Source of the DNA: Muraenolepis orangiensis
Lineage: Eukaryota > Chordata > Actinopteri > Gadiformes > Muraenolepididae
Assembly: GCA_027704905.1 (NCBI GenBank)
Contig: CM051016.1
Span: forward strand, 18,033,468-18,097,467
Direction of reading: 5' to 3'
Length of the DNA stretch: 64,000 nt
How positions within the stretch are numbered: position 1 is the first letter of the stretch; each line of letters opens with the position of its first letter. The position numbers and the translations under genes are program-made. Below the pieces are notes generated by a model. That model ran no database searches. It saw only the letters and a list, made by a program, of their open reading frames with translations, and was not told the DNA's origin. Shown in pieces: positions 29,101 through 64,000 of the stretch.

Positions 29101-30465
29101 GTCTTGGTAGTATAAAACAGTAGGACCACAGTACGCCGTTTGTGCCAACTATTACATGTGTTTGAGTAACACTTAACCCGCTGCATCCCACCAGCAGAGC
29201 AAGTACACTACTTTCGGCTTCTTATAGTTTAGCATCGCAACACACACACACGGACCAAGAGTCACTTACGCCAGGCAACGACAGATTGCAGCATTGTCAC
29301 ATGGAGAACTTTGTAAAGTGTGTATGTTATCGGCCAGCAAGGCCAGGTCATCAGGTCATCATTCTGGTGACGAGTTGTTCTCTTACTTTCTCCTTTGTTG
29401 AAACACACTATTGTAAGTCGCTTTGGATAAAAGCGTCTGCTAAATAACTCATGTAATGTAATCGCTCCAGAAAAATATAAAACGTTATCCAGAAACTCCT
29501 TCCGAGCAGAAAGTAAACAAGAACAGTAATACGAAAGATCAGCCAGTCAGTTTGAGTGACTGACTTAAAAGTCCACCGAATCAGCCACATCGGTTGATCG
29601 ATTGATTGATCACCTGTCAATCAGAGGGCGTCGACAGGTGTCTGATAACTCCTCAGCGACAAGCCACTTTAACCACATTTAACATTAAACCAACTGTATG
29701 TATGTTTTAGACGTACGTTCATATGGCGGCCAAACATCCCAACATAAGTGTCCAGTGTTTCAAGCTACAAGCTAGTTAGCTAGACAGATTAGCCACCACT
29801 GGACTGCTAGGGCATAGCTCGAAGCTACAACTGCCAGTCAGTCCGCTGGTGTCAAAGTCACACACCTGCCAAAAGGTAACTGTTCAATCTCTCTCTCACC
29901 ACACACACACCACACACACACAAAAGCGCACACACACACACACCAGCACACACAAACAGCACAACAGCGCACGCACACACAAACACACACACACCCATCA
30001 GAGCGGGCGCGCACACGCACACACACACACACACACACCTATCAGAGCGGGCACACACACACACACACACACACACGTCGGACGCCAAGCACAGACGACG
30101 GTTAGGACCACCGTCGTTTATTTGAGGGAGCGAGCGGTTAGAAGTGAGCGCCGTACCTTCCGCGCGCCTTTGTAGATGTAGAAGTAGAGCTCGCGGCCCA
30201 CATTGAAACAGATCCGGTCGCCGTTACCCGACTGGTCGTCGACGTCGACGAACGACACCCGGACAGGGTTGGAGCCCTGCGAGTTGAACGGCACCCGGTT
30301 CGGCCGGCTATACTCCGAGTGCGCCAGGAGCTTGTAGACTCCCTCCCGGGTGGTGAACTGGGTTTTGATCTCGTTCATTCCTTCCTTCCCGCCGCCGCTG
30401 CTGCCTCCTCCGCCGCCTCCTCCGCCGCTGCCGCTGCCTCCCTCCGCCGCCGCCGCCGCCGCCAT
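25612..30465 (-). CDS. wdr20: WD repeat-containing protein 20, USP12/USP46 cofactor
   Basis: Four coding exons, about 633 residues: 30465-30157, 28508-28326, 27922-26567, 25665-25612; all phases 0. Human forms are about 569-581. WDR20 binds the deubiquitinases USP12 and USP46 together with UAF1/WDR48 and activates them. WD-type blades are visible in exon 3 (LKWTVGEGALNEFAFSPDG, CVCWSPDGKYIVAGGEDDLVTVW). The conserved serine-rich segment with RSNSLPHS and the DHKRNHSMGH basic stretch follows. The start chosen has the context AAGATGGCGGC and yields an Ala/Gly-rich N-terminus before MNEIKTQF; two in-frame upstream ATGs (30480 and 30606) are less likely. The last exon encodes GLLSSQNQASSPSGTVV. 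If the exon 3 donor is not used, the frame continues as VVSSF and stops at 26552, matching the short C-terminus of another vertebrate form. The extra length is mostly in Gly/Ala/Asn-Ser linkers. Confidence 0.96.
29361..29462 (+). repeat. Short dispersed element, copy 3 of 3
   Basis: Same family as 6106-6260 and 12699-12842, ending in the intact block gtaagtcgctttggataa plus aagcgtctgctaaataactc. It lies in WDR20 intron 1 and is truncated at its left end. Confidence 0.7.
29897..30077. repeat. Interrupted CA-rich tract
   Basis: Degenerate (CA)n including a partly duplicated segment around the motif atcagagcgggc (29998 and 30040). It starts 80 bp inside WDR20 intron 1 from the exon 1 donor. Confidence 0.9.
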
Positions 30466-30468
30466 CTT
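30458..30468 (-). promoter_or_regulatory. YY1-type site over the WDR20 start codon
   Basis: AAGATGGCGGC on the minus strand is the classic extended YY1 motif. It is often found just downstream of transcription starts with its ATG serving as the start codon. Here it coincides with the chosen WDR20 start. Confidence 0.6.
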
Positions 30469-30900
30469 TGAAATTAACATGCATCCTTTTCCCTCCTCCT
30501 CCTCCAGGCCGGATCTTACGCATGGAGCTTGAGCTTGAACTCTCCCCCCCTCCCTCTCTCTCCCCCATTCCCCCCCCCCCCCTTCCTTCCTCAGCTGGTC
30601 TTGCATGTGGATAGAGCGGCTTGATTGCAGTTGTGTTTGTCATTCCCCTCCATTTCCATAGTAGTATATTTTTAGTTTAGTTTTAACACAACGCTTCTGG
30701 TGTTTGTTTGCAAGTGTGTGTGTGTGCATGTGTGTGTTAAACGCCGACTATGAAGCCTATGGACTGGGTGCATAATGCGTTATCAAGTGCACAATTAAGA
30801 CTTTAATTGTTGCACTTATATTATTATTACTACTACTACAAAAAGCATTTATTGCATTAAAACAACGTAACAAAAAAACAATATCCACGTGTTAAGCAGT
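30466..30900. promoter_or_regulatory. Candidate bidirectional promoter, WDR20 and the unnamed gene
   Basis: 435 bp separate the two divergent start codons. The WDR20 side is C/T-rich; the other side is AT-rich with CA/TG repeats. A shared promoter is inferred from the spacing and orientation only. No TATA box is evident. Confidence 0.45.
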
Positions 30901-31371
30901 ATGCCGCCTAGGAGGAAGAGTCACGTAAAGCGCCCTGGTAAAGTCGTTAATAGTAAATCCACTTTTAACCTGATTTTCATTGTTCCTTTGAATTGTTCTA
31001 TTTTCTGACATGTAGACACTGTTTTGATGCAGTGAACCGAGATGGCCGTCCTAACAACAGTGTGGATAAGCTTGCTTTCAAATACATGGTAAGACCTATA
31101 ACCCATGTGGACATAAGGACGATACATGGCATGTGTAAATAATCCTATTATTACTATCTATACTATGTTTTTGTTTATAGTGATGAGAAGTCTAAAAATA
31201 TGTGGCACTTAGCTACTCTGTGCCCAATGTGTGTGTGTGTTACTTCATCTCTCCCCCCCCCCCTCCCACTCCAGTCGATGTGTAAAGTGGAGTCCAGCAC
31301 CGACTCCGAGTCAGACCTCAGCCCACGATGGTCGGACACCAGCACAATGGTATTTCTGTGCTGCCCTTGGG

Positions 31372-31443
<72 letters not shown>

Positions 31444-32733
31444 CTCTTTCCAAATAACAAAATACCATTCACTGATACATGGTCAACATGAATTCATTAT
31501 GGTCTGTATGGTTAGTACGCGTAAAGGCCTATACTGAGCTTACACAATAAGTGGGTTTTTAAACGCATGCAGTATTTTTTTGGGACACAATTGCGACTAG
31601 GGAAGAATCTACTGACACCATTCAAGATGTTAACATCCACATTCGTTTTTACTTTTTGTATTTTTCTAATTATATTGAAAAGGATGCAAAACTAGGCACA
31701 CTACTTTTTTTTTGTTCATGCAGGTGAATCTTAATATTTCATGATATGACCAGTGGTCAGGATGAGTACAGATAAGCCAATAAACATATTCAGGTAAAAC
31801 AAAGTAAAGCTAACTGTGAGTTGTAGTATGTGAACGTTATGTGGCCTCAACATGGCTGACCAAGGCCTGTTAGCTTGTTAGCTGCTAATCCAAAGCACAG
31901 TGCTGTTCCTAGTGTTTGCAGAATCAGCTTTGAATGACTAAATGATTGATTACTGTGAGCAGGCCCTGGTGACTAGCCGGCAGCAGAGAAGACCTCTTCA
32001 AAAGATCAAGTCATCATTGTCCCACAAGACCGGGGTACGGCCTCTCTGTTATTGCCGGGTGAGCATTACACTTGACATTATTAAAAGGGATGCATTCACA
32101 TGTGCTCCATAAGCCCCTCCCATAACCACCTCTCCATACGTGTGAAAGTTCTTGGACCCCTACGACGGGAGCTCGGAAGACTCCGATGAGTCCCACCGCC
32201 TGGCAGGGGTCATCAGCAGGAGGCCCAGGCAGCACGGAGGCGTCTGCAGCCACTACCTGTGCCGGAGCAGGCGCTTTGTGACCCTCCAACCGCCGGTCCC
32301 GGTGCTCCAGCACCCGGTGGAAGTCCAGATGGACTCAGACGGCAGCTCGTCCGAGCTGTGGGTCTGCGGGCCGGATACCCCGTGGCCCTTGGTCAGCGAC
32401 CGCCGGGATGCCGTGGGGGGGATGTGGTCCGGGCACAACGGCCCCGAGAGGGAGGAGGAGGAGGGGGAGGAGCTGATGGAGGACTCGGGGTTGCACAGTG
32501 CCACCAGATCCCCGACACCACCGCCCTTGGTCGGGTCCGCTCCTCACGCTGTGGTGGTGGCGGCGGCGGCGGCGATGGGGAGCTCCTCCCCGGCGGCCAG
32601 TGGCTCCTCTGACAGATCCAGCCATGGCTGCTGCTTGTACAAGAGAAAGATGGTGGGGCCTGCTGGGCTAGAGATGGTGGAGCTGGGGCAGAGGAAGAAG
32701 CAGTGTGTCGTCCGTATGAAGGAAGAGCTGTGA
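30901..32733 (+). CDS. Unrecognised gene, Ser/Asp/Glu-rich protein of about 274 residues
   Basis: I do not recognise this protein. A five-exon model joins in phase: 30901-30937, 31033-31088, 31275-31349, 31963-32034, 32149-32733. Each internal junction is GT-AG, and exons 3-5 all begin and end in phase 0. The product starts MPPRRKSHVKRPG (basic), then has two acidic serine clusters that look like casein kinase 2 targets (ESSTDSESDLSPRWSDTST and DGSSEDSDES) around a basic segment (SRQQRRPLQKIKSSL). After these come a Cys/Arg patch (CSHYLCRSRRF), an acidic run (REEEEGEEL) and an alanine run. There is no signal peptide, membrane segment or enzyme motif; a nuclear or regulatory protein is a guess. 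It sits where human has HSP90AA1 but is unrelated to it. Exons 1 and 2 are the least certain. The stop codon lies inside a good donor (CT|GTGAGA), and a strong acceptor at 33784 could supply an alternative end. Confidence 0.6.
31375..31440. repeat. (CA)n microsatellite
   Basis: Pure (CA)n of about 66 bp followed by TCTCTC. It begins 25 bp after the exon 3 donor of the unnamed gene. Confidence 0.97.
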
Positions 32734-34777
32734 GAAGGGGACTGTACTGCTGAGAAGTGTTGAAGGAGACACCGGTTGTTATTGTTAACATTATGTATTT
32801 GTTCTTTATGTGCCTCTCAAGTTAGCTGATCTGGATTGCAAGTGAGATGACTTTTTGCACCTCGCCTCGAATTAATACATGGTGCCTTCAAGTCATATTG
32901 TGCCTGAAATGAGTTAAACGGGTAAGATGCCTACTGCTTGTTTGACTTTTGCCATTGCACTTTAACTAGTGAACTCAAGTGTCGCATTAGACTTCAGATT
33001 CACTCACCAGGGGGGAGACACATTCACCCTTATCCACTTCAGCTGGACTTCAGTTCATTGCACTAACCACTTTCTTTTGAATGAAAGCTTATTTTGTGAC
33101 TAGCCAGTTTTGGCCAGTTCATTGAGTTCAATAGTTGGCAGGTCAACAGCGAGCACTTTTGAAAGGTATTTGAAGACTGAAATTGTTTAAATGGATATCA
33201 TTTCAATATATATTAAAATATATATTTTGTCACAGCAACTGGACTCTTGGATCTATTTTTCCTTGGAACACTCCTTCCTGGTTCCAAATCCTACATGTAT
33301 GTGTGATTCTGCAAATGAAACGAGCAAAAACGTCCAAGTTCAAACACAATCCCCATATACTTAATGGGGATTTGTGTAATTCAAGGTTCCTGGAAATGCC
33401 AGCTTTGCATTACACCAACCTCTACCCCCAATGTCAGCGTTCCCCTGTTCCGTTAAGTCATTGGCTAAGGTTGACAGAGCTACTGCTCTGGACTCTGTGT
33501 ATTCGACAACAGAATGTCACCGTTGCTACGTAATTATGCATTAACATTGTATAAGGTCTATGAATGTATACACCTGATTTACCCATCATTTTCTGATGTG
33601 CATACCATCAGAACTTGTGTTCTTGTGTACTTCAAAGCATGTAGCAGTATGTATATATACATGTTTTAATTCTGCCCCAAAAATGTTGGAGTACATATCC
33701 TTAAATGTGCGTCTCAACAAGTTTGACTCAAACATGAGGCCAGCTAGACTATCCTTTTTTTCCTTTTTCTTCCCCGCCCTGCAGTGATGAAAAATGAGCC
33801 AGAGTTCCTCCTCTTACACCCGGATCAAACTGGAGGCAGACACTGACGCCATCCACCCCGATGCTGAATAGCTAATCATCTCATTCCCAATCGGAAGAGG
33901 TTGGAGAGCAATCAAAAGCCTTTGGTTCCTTTCAATCCAATCAAGCTGCTCCACACCGAGGACAAATCACTGCAAGGGAGATGAATCACTCACACACAGA
34001 GCCTGATCACTGACTTTGTCCTCACAAACAGGCTTAGGTTTGTTCAACTACAAGGCAGTTTGTCAAACACGGTCTACTGGTCAGACGTCGCATGAAGACA
34101 ACTCATCTCGTCATCCGAGGAACTGAGGAGCTTTTGTCCACCAGAGCGAAAAACATCCATCTGCCAATCAGCGTCACTGACACACCAGAGGTCTTTGTGG
34201 ACTTCAGATTGAGACGTCGTAGTACGATTGTAAAGGCATGTTCATCACGAATCAAATAGTAATAGAAAAGCAAATTATACATTATACAATTATTTTTAGT
34301 GAATACGTAGATATACAATATAAATAAACTGGCAATTTGGTATGATTTAACATGTGCCTTGTTATAAGACAAATGCTTTGTCTTAAGCATTGTAAAATAA
34401 GAATCAACGAGAATGAAATCACTGTAGCAGTTTATTGAATTTCAACCTTGATCCTTCTTAAAAACATTCAGATTCCTTCTTTAAAAACACATTGCGTTAC
34501 TTGTTCTCTCCTCTGCCTCGTCATTTACTAACCAACCGACGACCAACTTCCTCCGACCAACTTCCTCCGACCTTCCAAAAATACTTTCCATAAACGTCCG
34601 TAATAGACGTGACGTAGATTACTGCTTCACACACACAATTTACTTGCTACCATTTATATCGGTACAACAACATACTACAGGCTGCTTCTTGTTGGATAGC
34701 TAAATAACAGGACATGTATACCAAGTGATTCGATTATAGATTAGAATGAGAGTTAAATCAGCGAGACATCAGGAGCT
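32734..34777. other. Convergent 3' region of the unnamed gene and DYNC1H1
   Basis: Non-coding. A pyrimidine-rich tract with acceptor at 33755-33783 looks like a genuine 3' splice site on the plus strand. An ATTAAA at 33212-33217 is a weak candidate poly(A) signal for the unnamed gene. The minus-strand AATAAA at 34431-34436 suits DYNC1H1. No other gene is evident. Confidence 0.5.
34431..34436 (-). terminator. Poly(A) signal of DYNC1H1
   Basis: AATAAA on the minus strand, 342 nt after the DYNC1H1 stop codon, giving a compact 3' UTR. Confidence 0.6.

Positions 34778-64000
<29,223 letters not shown>

Noticed and set aside
32149..32733. Remnant of HSP90AA1, expected between WDR20 and DYNC1H1
   Set aside because: The encoded protein has no HSP90 motif; it is a low-complexity Ser/acidic protein with its own exon structure.

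Overview
The window is vertebrate nuclear DNA, almost certainly from a teleost fish. It holds intron-rich genes with GT-AG junctions, proteins clearly orthologous to human KLHDC2, NEMF, MOK, WDR20 and DYNC1H1, compact introns, fish-type dispersed repeats and an extreme load of (CA/TG)n microsatellites. That microsatellite load resembles what is known of cod-like (gadiform) genomes, but the species is an inference.

Layout. KLHDC2 (+, 899-4059) and NEMF (-, 4844-17747) are tail to tail, with poly(A) signals about 50 bp apart. NEMF and MOK (+, 18987-23246) are head to head. The spacer carries a perfect NRF1-type site near NEMF and a perfect RFX X-box near MOK. MOK and WDR20 (-, 25612-30465) are tail to tail. 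WDR20 and an unrecognised five-exon gene (+, 30901-32733) are head to head across 435 bp. That gene is tail to tail with DYNC1H1 (-, 34778 to beyond 64000), which fills the right half with its last 57 transcript exons plus one extra alternative exon. Every exon junction was checked for reading phase and all fit.

Functions. KLHDC2 is a CUL2 E3 substrate receptor for C-terminal glycine degrons. NEMF is the Rqc2-type ribosome quality control factor that adds alanine tails. MOK is a MAK/ICK/MOK-family kinase linked to cilia. WDR20 is the WD40 cofactor of USP12/USP46. DYNC1H1 is the motor subunit of cytoplasmic dynein 1. They do not form one pathway. In human, KLHDC2-NEMF lies at 14q21 and MOK-WDR20-HSP90AA1-DYNC1H1 at 14q32, so the join at 17.7-19.0 kb is a rearrangement relative to human, and no HSP90AA1 lies between WDR20 and DYNC1H1 here.

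Most interesting result: DYNC1H1 has two tandem copies of the exon that encodes the end of stalk helix CC1 and the first part of the microtubule-binding domain (47461-47656 and 47029-47224). Both are 196 nt with the same splice phases, and about 42 of 65 residues are identical. Because 196 is not a multiple of 3, only one can be used per transcript. This looks like a mutually exclusive exon pair that would swap the part of dynein that grips the microtubule. Second: in NEMF a 26-bp minisatellite of 14 copies repeats the exon-intron junction itself, so the 5' splice site is present 14 times, and use of any copy but the proximal one runs into an in-frame TAG.
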